From: Methylomonas sp. LW13
GTDB lineage: Bacteria > Pseudomonadota > Gammaproteobacteria > Methylococcales > Methylomonadaceae
Length of the DNA stretch: 64,000 bases
Assembly: GCF_016865255.1 (NCBI RefSeq)
Contig: NZ_CP033381.1
Location: 4,154,001-4,218,000 of the forward strand
Direction of reading: 5' to 3'
Shown: one piece after another, positions 24,663-32,616 of the stretch
Layout: each line of letters starts with the position of its first letter
Position numbering within the stretch: the first letter of the stretch is position 1
Program-made: the position numbers and the translations under genes
Notes under the pieces: model-generated
What the model saw: only the letters and a program-made list of their open reading frames with translations
Told to the model about the DNA's origin: nothing
Database searches by the model: none

Positions 24663-24934
24663 TCACGTTGCAAGTCATGCCTTCGCGATTTTTTCGGGAA
24701 GGTTCATGCACAAAACTATTTTGCAAAGATAACAAAGTCGGCAATACCGATGCCGTTTTTTCAAATTATTTTTTAACCAAAAAGGACACCCAAAACTAAC
24801 GAATATCACGCAGTGAAAAATGCGCGAATTTTTGCGAAAAAAACACACTGCAAAAAACACCGCAAAAACGCGGGAAAAACCGCGATTTTCAAAACTGTAA
24901 ATGAGTTGCACCTCAACAAACCGTGGTGCCAATC

Positions 24935-25300
24935 ATGTCCGAAAAAAACCATTCACAACTGCCATTTGTACCGAGATTTATCCGCATTCGCGATGCGCCG
25001 TTTTATCTCGGTATGGACAAAAACCGCTTTAACGCAGAGGTCAGACCGGCGCTCACCGAAATCAAAATCGGTACGCAAGGTATTGCCTTTGATCGCAACG
25101 AACTTGATGCCTGGGCCGACGATTACGTGCGTCGTGTCGGTACGCCGGGTAACCAAAAACTGGAGAAAGAAACATGGCAAAAAAATCAACAGGGCTTACC
25201 AAAAGGAACGGTGTCTGGCACATCAATAAAGTTATCAAAGGAAAAAGACTTTATGAAAGCACTGGCACAAGTGACCTCGAAGAAGCGGAGCGCTACTTAA
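24935..25300 (+). CDS. Excisionase-like (AlpA/MerR-type) DNA-binding protein
   Basis: A 121-residue protein from ATG 24935. Residues 15-60 read RFIRIRDAPFYLGMDKNRFN and IKIGTQGIAFDRNELDAWAD, the winged-helix pattern of AlpA/Xis-type proteins. The C-terminus extends about 127 bases into the integrase gene in another frame, an overlap common in xis-int pairs. It would bias the integrase towards excision or repress it. Confidence 0.75.
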   Translation: MSEKNHSQLPFVPRFIRIRDAPFYLGMDKNRFNAEVRPALTEIKIGTQGIAFDRNELDAWADDYVRRVGTPGNQKLEKETWQKNQQGLPKGTVSGTSIKLSKEKDFMKALAQVTSKKRSAT

Positions 25301-26187
25301 CGCAACGCATCACTGAATATCGGGGACAACTGATCTATGGCGAAAGAAAGTCCTATACCTTTATTGAGGCGGCAACGAAATACCTGAAAGAAGTCGAGAA
25401 GAAAAGTCTGGATCGGGATGCCGTCACGTTGAAGGCGGCGATACCTTTTATCGGTGATACGCCATTGGAAAAACTCCACATGGGCACGCTGGATAAGTTT
25501 ATCGCCGCGAGGAAAAAGTCCGGCCTGAAAAATGCCACCATAAATCGTGATTTGGCGATTATTCGCCGGATCTTAACCTTGGCGGCACGACTATGGCGGG
25601 ATGAGTTCGGTAATTCATGGCTCAGTGAACCGCCGCTTCTTCAGCCTTTAAAATCCGATTTACGCAAACCGTATCCTATCGATAGCGAAGAAGAGCAGCG
25701 CTTATTGACTGAATTACCGGAACATCTACAAGCGATGGTGACATTCGCCTTACATACCGGGCTACGCGAACAAGAACTGACTCAACTGCAATGGTCTGAA
25801 GAAAATCGCAAACTGGGGGTGTTTGTGTTGCCTGGCGACAGGACTAAAAATAATGAGGATCGAATTGTGCCGTTAAATAGCAAGGCGCTGGCAATTATCA
25901 ATGCACAACGCGGTAAGCATGATGACTATGTCTTTACCTTTAAAGGCGAGCCCGTGCAACGCATCAACGGTCACGCCTGGCGTAAAGCCAGAAAACGAGC
26001 AGGCCTGGAGCAATGCCGCGTACACGATCTGCGCCATACGTTTGGTCGACGGCTACGTGCAGCTGGCGTCAGCTTTGAAAATAGGCAAGATTTGTTGGGT
26101 CACAAGTCCAATCGAATTACGGATCACTATTGTAAGGCGGAACTGGAAGAGCTGCAGGCTGCCGTTGAACGATTATGTAGCCTTTAG
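25174..26187 (+). CDS. Tyrosine integrase of element B
   Basis: A 337-residue integrase. The N-terminus KNGVWHINKVIKGKRLYEST (with preceding TKR) is an arm-binding domain, followed by the core-binding domain and a catalytic domain with HTGLREQELTQLQWSE (R), VHDLRHTFGRRL (H, R) and LLGHKSNRITDHYCKAE (H, Y). It is the integrase closest to the att copy at 28085, so I assign it to element B. Sequence is clearly different from the A/C integrases though the same tRNA is used. Confidence 0.9.
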   Translation: MAKKSTGLTKRNGVWHINKVIKGKRLYESTGTSDLEEAERYLTQRITEYRGQLIYGERKSYTFIEAATKYLKEVEKKSLDRDAVTLKAAIPFIGDTPLEKLHMGTLDKFIAARKKSGLKNATINRDLAIIRRILTLAARLWRDEFGNSWLSEPPLLQPLKSDLRKPYPIDSEEEQRLLTELPEHLQAMVTFALHTGLREQELTQLQWSEENRKLGVFVLPGDRTKNNEDRIVPLNSKALAIINAQRGKHDDYVFTFKGEPVQRINGHAWRKARKRAGLEQCRVHDLRHTFGRRLRAAGVSFENRQDLLGHKSNRITDHYCKAELEELQAAVERLCSL

Positions 26188-26332
26188 ACCGTTACGCCCA
26201 TGAAGGATTGTCTGCATTCATGGGCACTACTCTCCCCATTCAATACAGAGCCAACCAGCCGCAGGCTCAAAGCTGTGAAATCGAATGACCCCATTTCAAT
26301 CCCAAAACAAAACCATAGAGAGGAATACCCTA

Positions 26333-27088
26333 ATGTTCAATGACCGCTTAATCCAAACCCTACGCGATGCCCGGCATCTGGTTATTTTGACCGGCGCCGG
26401 GGTGTCCGCTGAATCGGGCATTCCGACGTTTCGCGATGCCATGACCGGACTGTGAGCGCGATACGATCCCCAGCAATTAGCCAGTGAGGCCGGTTTTCGT
26501 GCTGATCCAGCCTTAGTCTGGGGTTGGTATGAATGGCGTCACGCCAAGGTCATGCACTCGTCACCGAATCCGGCACATCGGGCAATTGCACAGCTTCAGC
26601 AAATGGTCCCGAAGCTAACGCTGATTACCCAAAATGTCGATGACTTGCATGAACGCGCCGGTAGTAAGTTCGTCATCCATCTGCACGGCAGTTTACATAC
26701 CGCGCAGTGTATTGCCTGTGCCACGCCGTTTGAGCTAATCGCAGTCCCAACAAGCTTATCTGAATCAAAGCGGGTTGAACCGCCTCGCTGTCCGGCTTGC
26801 GGTGATTACATTCGTCCCGGCGTGGTGTGGTTCGGTGAATCGTTGCCCTTAGACAGCTGGCATGCTGCCGAAGATGCCGCTCAGCATTGCGACGTATTGA
26901 TGAGCATCGGCACATCGGCGTTGGTTTATCCCGCGGCCAGTTTGCCGCTCGTTGCCCTCAATGCAGGTGCCAAGGTGATTCAACTCAATCCAGATAAAAC
27001 CAACCTGGATGCCAAAGCCCACTTTAATCTACACGGTAAGGCGGGTGATCTATTGCCCGCACTGCTGCAAGCCGCGTATACCCAGTAA
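26333..27088 (+). pseudogene. Sir2-type NAD-dependent deacylase gene with one in-frame TGA
   Basis: From ATG 26333 the frame reads LVILTGAGVSAESGIPTFRD, the NAD-binding start of sirtuins, then AMTGL and TGA at 26453-26455 where the family has a Trp (GLWxxYDP). The frame continues intact: TQNVDDLHERAGS, HLHGSL with the catalytic His, four zinc Cys in CIACATPF and PRCPACGDYIRP, VVWFGESLP. So a single Trp codon has become TGA. Internal initiation would lack the NAD site. Intact Sir2 proteins deacylate proteins or, in defence systems, consume NAD. Confidence 0.85.
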
Positions 27089-27133
27089 AGCGATGGGTGC
27101 CGACAAAAACCCAGAGAACGGACAGGCGGAACG

Positions 27134-27772
27134 ATGAACCTAAAACAACGCGAACAGCTTGCCAGTCTGCAACATTCAATTGACGAGTTGGAACAGCATC
27201 TGAATCAAATACAACGCAAGATGCGTCGACTGGCGAGATTGGCGTCTCCCTCCGATGTAAAAAACGACGCCGAGTATAGCGAAGCCGAAATCGAGGGCTT
27301 ATTGCGCTTTAACCAGCGGTTGATGACTGTTGAAGACCATTTAAGGACTTTTGCGGAAACCCAAAACCAGTGGATGAGCGCACAAGTCGCCGATAGCCGC
27401 ACGGTGTTGGACGATTACGAAATTGACGTTAAGCTGTGTTTTGTGCTGTGCTCGGACGATCCTGAATTTGACGAGGACTCGGATAATTTCTTAGCCACCC
27501 GCGAGATCAGTCTCAAGGGGCTGGATGTCGATAATCGGCATGCCGACGGCCAAGACCACCGTAATCCCCTGCGATCCTTTCCCGAGCCACTACGCCAAGT
27601 TATTCTGTGCCGGTTATTTTATGACTTGATCAGTTATAACTACAGTTTTGCACAACCCGAGCTGAGCCTGCGGGACTGCTTACGCATAGACAACATCTGG
27701 GTCAATGTGGCCGTAAGGCATCAGGCGACTTTGGATATTGAAACCGGTGAGTGGGAAAAGCCGACTGCTTGA
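27134..27772 (+). CDS. Conserved hypothetical protein with N-terminal coiled coil
   Basis: A 212-residue protein. Residues 5-40 are a heptad-rich helix, LASLQHSIDELEQHLNQIQ followed by RKMRRLARLA. The rest has DDYEIDVKLCFVLCSDDPEF, LRQVILCRLFYDLISYNY and LSLRDCLRIDNIWVNVAVRH. It resembles small cytosolic proteins of integrative elements but I recognise no family. It is the last gene of element B before the att site; the 312-bp stretch to 28084 holds only the end repeat and a short hairpin-poor spacer. Confidence 0.6.
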   Translation: MNLKQREQLASLQHSIDELEQHLNQIQRKMRRLARLASPSDVKNDAEYSEAEIEGLLRFNQRLMTVEDHLRTFAETQNQWMSAQVADSRTVLDDYEIDVKLCFVLCSDDPEFDEDSDNFLATREISLKGLDVDNRHADGQDHRNPLRSFPEPLRQVILCRLFYDLISYNYSFAQPELSLRDCLRIDNIWVNVAVRHQATLDIETGEWEKPTA

Positions 27773-27993
27773 GAGATTCATGAAGTGACGAGTTGAAGGG
27801 CAAAAACGGGGCTTGGGGGTTTGCCTCTGGATAACACAAAATCCAGTGGGCTTGCTCGCAGGCAAGTATCGACCGCGCCTGTGATACAAGTTGGATTTTT
27901 GGCTGGCAGCTAGTCCGCAGAAGATCGAACGTGCTCTATCAGAATTGAAGGGGCGACAATCCGTCACTACGAAGCTGGACGAAGCATAACGCC

Positions 27994-28014
27994 AAGTCGC
28001 GTAAATCTCGCGTA
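27994..28014. repeat. Element B end repeat, right copy
   Basis: Exact second copy of the 21-bp sequence at 1016-1036, with two CGCGTA half-sites. It lies 71 bp left of att copy 2, inside element B. Confidence 0.5.
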
Positions 28015-28084
28015 CTCAAATTTCAGGCATAAAAAAAGCAGGTATCGAATTAACGATAACAGCTTGATTTTTATAGTCATTCGA

Positions 28085-28132
28085 TGGTGGGTCGTGTGCG
28101 ATTCGAACGCACGACCATCGCATTAAAAGTGC
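28085..28132. repeat. Attachment site copy 2 (48-bp duplicate of tRNA-Lys 3' part)
   Basis: Identical over 48 bp to the tRNA-Lys 3' part at 51823-51870. Flanks differ on both sides. It is the junction of element B (left) and element C (right). Confidence 0.9.
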
Positions 28133-28236
28133 ATCACCAACGAATTGAAACAACGTGAAACTGTAGTGTATTCCTTATATAGCGGTAGTTTCAAGTTGTT
28201 TCAATCTGAGTCGATTTTGTATCAGTTTGTTTGACC

Positions 28237-28258
28237 AGTGCGCCTAAATTTACGCCTT
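28237..28258 (+). repeat. Arm-type site candidate, left end of element C
   Basis: Differs by one base (A for G) from the 22-bp sequences at 787-808 and 51731-51752, with GCGCC-N7-CGCC half-sites. Its position 105 bp inside element C matches the arm site at the other end. Confidence 0.55.
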
Positions 28259-28282
28259 GCAGTGCAAGTGCGCTCGATAAAA

Positions 28283-28423
28283 TCATATAGCCAAATTATT
28301 ATCATGATTTTGCCTAACTTCTGAAAGCCACTCTGCAAAAATGGTAAACACAAAATTAAGACCTACGATCAAAACTGACGTGACGAAAAAAATTAAAGCA
28401 ACCAGATCCGCGACATATTTCAT
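28283..28423 (-). CDS. 46-residue single-span membrane protein
   Basis: From ATG 28423 the reverse frame reads MKYVADLVALIFFVTSVLIV followed by GLNFVFTIFAEWLSEVRQNH and a short tail. It has one long hydrophobic helix and a polar C-terminus. GGGGAA lies six bases upstream. Small phage membrane proteins of this kind act in lysis or superinfection control, but no family is recognised. Confidence 0.4.
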   Translation of the reverse strand: MKYVADLVALIFFVTSVLIVGLNFVFTIFAEWLSEVRQNHDNNLAI

Positions 28424-28661
28424 AGGAGTTCCCCATTAATTTAATTTCCTTGAGTTCGATTATCCAGTTATCAGAGAATCATGCCGTGCAGGGCTTCGCA
28501 GTTTTGACCGCACCGACGCCGGTTAATTGCGGATATGTAGCGCAATTCACACTTCCTAAATTGCTAACAATAAACACCGAAAACCTGCCGGGTTATTAAC
28601 GGAATTGCGTCCATCCATCGTATAAATTTGGTCGGCAAAATACATTACATGGAGAGGGAAT

Positions 28662-28859
28662 ATGCACGATCACCGGCCAAGCAAAACAAACATTAAACCC
28701 GCGATTGATCGCTGTGGTCACGATTCATTTTTGACAGAATTTAAGCATGGCGAGCCGACCGGCAATTATATTTGTGCGGGATGTGGGCGTCATCTTTCGG
28801 AGATTTTGCAAACGTCAGATTCACAAATGTCATATCCCCCCGTTCATTCGTTGAAATAA
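28662..28859 (+). CDS. Small zinc-ribbon-like protein, 65 residues
   Basis: The ATG follows GGAGAGGG. The protein has a Cys-His start, IDRCGHDSFLTEF, and a C-terminal YICAGCGRHLSEIL with a C-x2-C pair, plausibly binding one zinc ion. The function is unknown. It lies alone at the left end of element C, upstream of a terminator at 29098. Confidence 0.55.
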   Translation: MHDHRPSKTNIKPAIDRCGHDSFLTEFKHGEPTGNYICAGCGRHLSEILQTSDSQMSYPPVHSLK

Positions 28860-29097
28860 ACCAGCGGTCGCGGAACACCTAAATACCAATCGGTAACAGT
28901 TACCGACTGCTCGTGATCGGTTGCACTTGAAAAGATAGACGAATCGCTAAGAACGAACTTCGGAAACCGCAACACTAATGCCATTTTCCCCTCGATATAC
29001 TTACCTTGCGTTCAATGGCGATTGATCGCAGCCGGCCCGAGTTACCCAAATGCCCGGGTCGGCATCTTGTCAGTTCATGAGATTGCAAGGATGCATC

Positions 29098-29136
29098 AGC
29101 CGGCAAGCCTTATACGGGGGCTTTGCCGGCTTTTTT
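29098..29136 (+). terminator. Rho-independent terminator
   Basis: The stem AGCCGGCAAGCC pairs with GGCTTTGCCGGCT (one bulged T) around a 9-nt loop and is followed by TTTTTT. It would end plus-strand transcription from the 65-residue gene about 240 bp upstream. Confidence 0.8.
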
Positions 29137-29225
29137 ATGGGTGATGAATTTTTGATGGTACAATTTTTTCAAGTTGGCAACTGGCTAAACCGGAAGGATT
29201 AGTTCCCCGGTCGTTGGAAGTAGTT

Positions 29226-29721
29226 GCAAGAAAAGGCTGCGATTCGTCGTGGCCTTTTCTTTTTGTGGCCGATTGTATCGATTGGGCTTTTGGGCTATAT
29301 TCAAACCGTCGGCAACCCCAGCTTTGGCTGCTGGGATCGATGTCGGCGCAAGCAAAGGATGCGATTATTATTCGTGTCCTTTGTTTTTTGCGCGACATTT
29401 CATTATCGACGCGGCCTAGATTCAATCTATGGTTATTTCCACCGATGCCGAGAAATTCCTAAGGCCTTGCAAAATAAAGGTAACGCAAAATTTGCGTTAC
29501 TGATGTGGTGCAGCTTTTGCACCCCATCGGCAGTGATACTTTATCCGCTTAAAACGGTTTGCTTGCTCCCCGATATTGGGGAGCGATCACAATTCCGACT
29601 AATTATCGGAATTCATTGGCGCTGAACCATCTTTCAAGACCGATAGCGGATTTACGCTATCGCGTTCAGATGTGAAAGGATCGGATTTCAAATCCGACCC
29701 TTCCGACGTCTTCCAGGTCGG
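29226..29721. repeat. Chain of consecutive perfect hairpins, no clear gene
   Basis: In about 500 bp I count at least nine separate inverted repeats with different sequences. Arms: AAGAAAAGGC (29229-29262, with T-run), an 18-bp interrupted stem built on CAAAGGA (29340-29398), TAGATT (29417-29429), GTAACGCAAA (29480-29500), GGTGCA extended by GATG (29502-29528), GCTCCCC (29565-29584), AATTCCGA (29591-29613), CGATAGCG (29641-29662), TCGGATTT (29681-29697), CCGAC (29703-29721). The last two share bases, so alternative folds exist. Frames across the region are open but show no protein-like composition. It lies downstream of the Rha gene on the minus strand. Confidence 0.75.
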
Positions 29722-29851
29722 ATTTGAATTTTCTAGCAAGCTTGATTGTACTCTCGTGTTTTACTTTGCACTGTTCAGCAATAATCAAGGTGGTAGTTGT
29801 CAATTTCTGTCCATGAACTTCGACCAGCTTCAATTTTGCATCGGTGCTCAT
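29666..29851 (-). CDS. Rha-family regulator, short form
   Basis: A 61-residue protein matching the N-terminal part of phage Rha (pRha) regulators: VHGQKLTTTTLIIAEQCKVK followed by HESTIKLARKFKSDLEDVGR and VGFEI. Full Rha proteins are longer, with a further DNA-binding or antirepressor part, so this copy is short or truncated; its last codons enter the hairpin chain. Its ATG overlaps the AlpA stop (ATGA). Rha proteins modulate lysogeny in several phages. Confidence 0.75.
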   Translation of the reverse strand: MSTDAKLKLVEVHGQKLTTTTLIIAEQCKVKHESTIKLARKFKSDLEDVGRVGFEIRSFHI

Positions 29852-30105
29852 GCTGCCTCCACGTCGATAGCTAAGTCGAAACTTTCAAGCAGAGCCAGAA
29901 TGTCCGATTTTCGCCAGGCAGTTGTCCGCTTACCAAGCTTGATCGGTTGCGGGTATTCGCCCGATGCTACGCGGGCCAGGAACGTTGATCGACCAATCGG
30001 CAGCAATGGATCAATGCCGCGCTTTTCGTCGCCTGTGATATGCCAGACGCGCAAATAGCCTAACGCTACTGCCGCCATTCTGTGTGGGCTTGGTTTGCTT
30101 GCCAT
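29848..30105 (-). CDS. alpA: AlpA-family regulator
   Basis: An 85-residue AlpA-type winged-helix protein: GIDPLLPIGRSTFLARVASG then EYPQPIKLGKRTTAWRKSDI and LALLES. The pattern IGRSTF...G.YP.PIKLG.R...W is diagnostic. GGAGG lies six bases before the ATG. AlpA proteins of P4-like satellites and CP4 prophages activate integrase or act as excisionase. It heads a two-gene leftward operon with Rha. Confidence 0.9.
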   Translation of the reverse strand: MASKPSPHRMAAVALGYLRVWHITGDEKRGIDPLLPIGRSTFLARVASGEYPQPIKLGKRTTAWRKSDILALLESFDLAIDVEAA

Positions 30106-30277
30106 CGTGACCTCCTAAATAGGTCTAGTGAACGATGGTGATATGTTGATGGATGATTTCGGGCCTATTTGCGCCGTTTTCCGAATTTGAAATAGGGCCA
30201 CACGAACCACTGCGCATTGACCGTCGCAGTGCTATCGGCTACTTTTGGGCTGACTTTTACTGTTGGAGGAAATGGGT

Positions 30278-30676
30278 ATGTGTAAGGGAATGATGTTTTT
30301 GGTTTTCGTTTTGGCGGCTTTTCCGGTTGTTGTATTAGCGGATGATGTTAATTTATCTGATCAGTACAAAAAATGCGTGGCTGATTCTGGTGGCGTCACC
30401 AACGAATTACTCGGTTGCATTTCAACGGAAACCGAAATTCAAGATGCACGACTGAATAAAGCCTACAAGTCAGCAATGACCGGAATCGAAAAGCAGAGAG
30501 TTAAAGCGCTACAAGAAGCCCAAAGAGCATGGTTGAAATATCGGGACGCAAATTGCGGATTTTATGCAGATCCAGACGGCGGCACATCGGCGGCTATCAA
30601 TTCTAACGAATGTATTGTTTCTGAAACAGGGAATAGAGCAAAAGAGCTTGAAATTATTGCGGGAAGCAGACCATGA
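30278..30676 (+). CDS. LprI/DUF1311 family periplasmic protein
   Basis: A 132-residue protein from ATG 30278 (GGAGGA seven bases upstream; the TTG at 30263 is less likely). A signal peptide ends near VVLADD. The mature part has the DUF1311 pattern: CISTETEIQDARLNKAYKSA, then LQEAQRAWLKYRDANCGFYA and ECIVSETGNRAKEL, with paired cysteines. One member, LprI, inhibits lysozyme. Base composition is AT-rich compared with neighbours. Divergent from alpA. The stop overlaps the next start (ATGA). Confidence 0.8.
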   Translation: MCKGMMFLVFVLAAFPVVVLADDVNLSDQYKKCVADSGGVTNELLGCISTETEIQDARLNKAYKSAMTGIEKQRVKALQEAQRAWLKYRDANCGFYADPDGGTSAAINSNECIVSETGNRAKELEIIAGSRP

Positions 30677-31467
30677 TCAGAAAAATTATATTTTACCCGA
30701 TTCTATTTTTATCAACATGCGCAACTATTGATGATTCTGTTTATTCACCATTCTATTTTGGGCCAGACAATATTTCAATCGGAGACGCCAGATTAAAGGT
30801 AAGGCAATTCGTAAGAGAAAATCCAAATAATTTTTCAGTATCAAGAATGGCTTGCGATTCTTTGGGTATTTATGCTCAGAATTCTAAGCCTATCAATTAT
30901 CCTTTGAGTACGTGTGAAAAAGAGGCTCAAGAATATTACGCCGAAATTAGGTCTGAAATTAAAGCAAAGTCCTATTCGGCAAACAAAGATAATTTAGCGC
31001 GTCAGCAAGAAAGAATTGATGAGGAAATACGCCAAATAGCGGCAAAAAAAACAGCGGAAGAAGAGGATAAAAAGCGAAAGAAAGATGAGTTAAAAATATT
31101 ACTAAAAACAGGAAAAAAGCAACCAGAATCAGTCGAGGAAGCATCAATTTTTTATGATGCAAAGCAAGGAGAAGCATTAGCAAACTCGCCAAAAATAAAA
31201 CCTGATAACCAATTTTATTCAATGGTTGGAATGATTAATCGTATGGATGGCGACAATATTTTTGTTGCGCAGCTACTAACTAGCAGAAGTTATTTTAAGG
31301 TTCGCATACCTGAAAAATTAAAAGATGAATTCGAGAAAACAGCAAAAGTAAATGGATGGTTTGGCATTGTTGGGAAATACACCGAAAACAGCGAAGTGCT
31401 ATTGGTGCTACTTCAATCGGTGCCTGTTCCTATTTTTGATGCAGTTTATTTTCAATCTTTAAATTGA
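30673..31467 (+). CDS. Predicted lipoprotein with coiled coil
   Basis: A 264-residue protein. The N-terminus IIFYPILFLSTCATIDDS is a short signal with lipobox LSTC. Residues about 100-145 are a charged coiled coil (KTAEEEDKKRKKDELKILLK). The C-terminal part forms strands (QFYSMVGMINRMDGDNIFV onward). The gene is very AT-rich, pointing to recent transfer. Co-transcribed with the LprI-like gene, so both may alter the cell envelope of the lysogen. No family recognised. Confidence 0.6.
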   Translation: MIRKIIFYPILFLSTCATIDDSVYSPFYFGPDNISIGDARLKVRQFVRENPNNFSVSRMACDSLGIYAQNSKPINYPLSTCEKEAQEYYAEIRSEIKAKSYSANKDNLARQQERIDEEIRQIAAKKTAEEEDKKRKKDELKILLKTGKKQPESVEEASIFYDAKQGEALANSPKIKPDNQFYSMVGMINRMDGDNIFVAQLLTSRSYFKVRIPEKLKDEFEKTAKVNGWFGIVGKYTENSEVLLVLLQSVPVPIFDAVYFQSLN

Positions 31468-31613
31468 AATTGGAGAAAAAAGGGCAATACAAAACTAAGT
31501 CGTTCGCCTATCGTTTTCCGGTGGGTTAATAGGTCATTAACCGCTAATAACGTCCAATAAATAGCAAAAAGCCGCGACGGTGTGCGGCCTTCAAAAATGT
31601 CACCAGCAATGAC

Positions 31614-31955
31614 TTAACGCCACTCGCCCGTTACCGGGTCTTGGATGAATAAATTAAGGACAAATGGCTCGTCTCGCTCAAAGCGACCGGATTCAACGTA
31701 ATCGAAGGCCATATCAACGGTATAGTCGCCTTCCCAGCTTTCAATCCATTGGCATTCCAGGTCGGCTGAGCCTTCGGGTGGTAGTACCAAAAAACGATCT
31801 GTCGCATTCGCATGCCAAGCCAGCCAGTAACCGTTGCTGGTTTTAGCGTAAGTAGCGGTACCAAGCCACCTTGATAGCTCCTTGTCACCGTTTGCCATCT
31901 GCATCGCGATACGTGGGCGGTAGCCCTTGAATAACATTGCCATGACGTCAAACAC
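31614..31955 (-). CDS. Hypothetical phage-element protein, start uncertain
   Basis: From GTG 31955 the frame gives 113 residues: MAMLFKGYRPRIAMQMANGD, RWLGTATYAKTSNGYWLAWH, DRFLVLPPEGSADLECQWIE and ending FIQDPVTGEWR. The frame stays open upstream to about 32045 (FLNLVKQVRAALDHSLTILA) without a good start codon, so the 5' end may have been lost. No function recognised. Confidence 0.45.
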   Translation of the reverse strand: MFDVMAMLFKGYRPRIAMQMANGDKELSRWLGTATYAKTSNGYWLAWHANATDRFLVLPPEGSADLECQWIESWEGDYTVDMAFDYVESGRFERDEPFVLNLFIQDPVTGEWR

Positions 31956-32454
31956 CGCGTAATGATTGAGTTGATAAAAGGCCAGGATTGTTAGCGAGTG
32001 GTCAAGAGCCGCTCGAACCTGCTTAACCAGATTGAGAAACCAGCTAACCCGCTACCGTGGTCAAGAGCCACGGACGAATTAGCCGGTAAACTTCTTTTTT
32101 GGGATGCTGCGCTATCACATCTCGCTGATACTGGCATACAGCCTGCCTTGCAATCCGATCACCATAAAGCCAGTGATGAAAGAACGAGCGCCGATCAGAA
32201 CTTCAATTTACCATAATCCAGAGACATATCAACACAAAGGGAGCCCTGGATTGGTCGATTGCTGGTTTCTTCTTTATGCATTCCGGCTGTAAAAAGCGGC
32301 TCAGTCAACAATCTCCTGGCTATCGCCCTGTTACAGCCTTAATGCGTCGTGGGTGCGACGGTGGTGTGAGCTGTATCTTGACTGTTGTATTCATTGGGGC
32401 CTATTCTTACGATGCCTTGATGCCAAGAATGGTTGTCTTGGGAACGTCAAGGCG
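31956..32454. other. Gap of about 500 bp with hairpins, no gene
   Basis: Two hairpins share the loop TCAAGAG on different stems: GAGTGG/CCGCTC (about 31997-32015) and CCGTGG/CCACGG (about 32055-32073). Further along, GGCTGTAA (32285-32292) pairs with TTACAGCC (32331-32338), and a nested stem GCCTTGA..CCAAG pairs at 32413-32453, just after the 40-residue gene on the minus strand, where it could serve as terminator. No convincing frame. Confidence 0.5.
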
Positions 32455-32577
32455 TTAATAAGGCTCATCCTCGCCGAGCAGTCCACGCTCAACCAGGACT
32501 TTCCGCTGTCTCTCCCTCGCCATAGCCATTCGATCAACGAAATCGGTTTTTAGTCGCTCAATCAATTCTTTGTCCAT
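32455..32577 (-). CDS. 40-residue protein downstream of terminase
   Basis: From ATG 32577, with AGGGTGA upstream, the frame reads MDKELIERLKTDFVDRMAMA followed by RERQRKVLVERGLLGEDEPY. It is one charged amphipathic helix. It starts 40 bases after the large-terminase stop on the same strand. Small helical proteins in this place occur in phage packaging operons, but no homologue is recognised. Confidence 0.5.
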   Translation of the reverse strand: MDKELIERLKTDFVDRMAMARERQRKVLVERGLLGEDEPY

Positions 32578-32616
32578 TTTGCCGATCACCCTACCGACAT
32601 CTCCATTCAAAAATCC

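Noticed and set aside
24813-25229. 138-codon frame overlapping the excisionase gene
   Set aside because: It is the shadow of the excisionase/integrase region; the other frame has the recognisable DNA-binding pattern.
29224-29625. 133-codon plus-strand frame across the hairpin chain
   Set aside because: Composition is not protein-like, it has no ribosome-binding site, and the inverted repeats explain the sequence better.
29226-29721. Retron-like msr-msd RNA
   Set aside because: No reverse transcriptase gene is present in the window and the paired a1/a2 ends are not evident.
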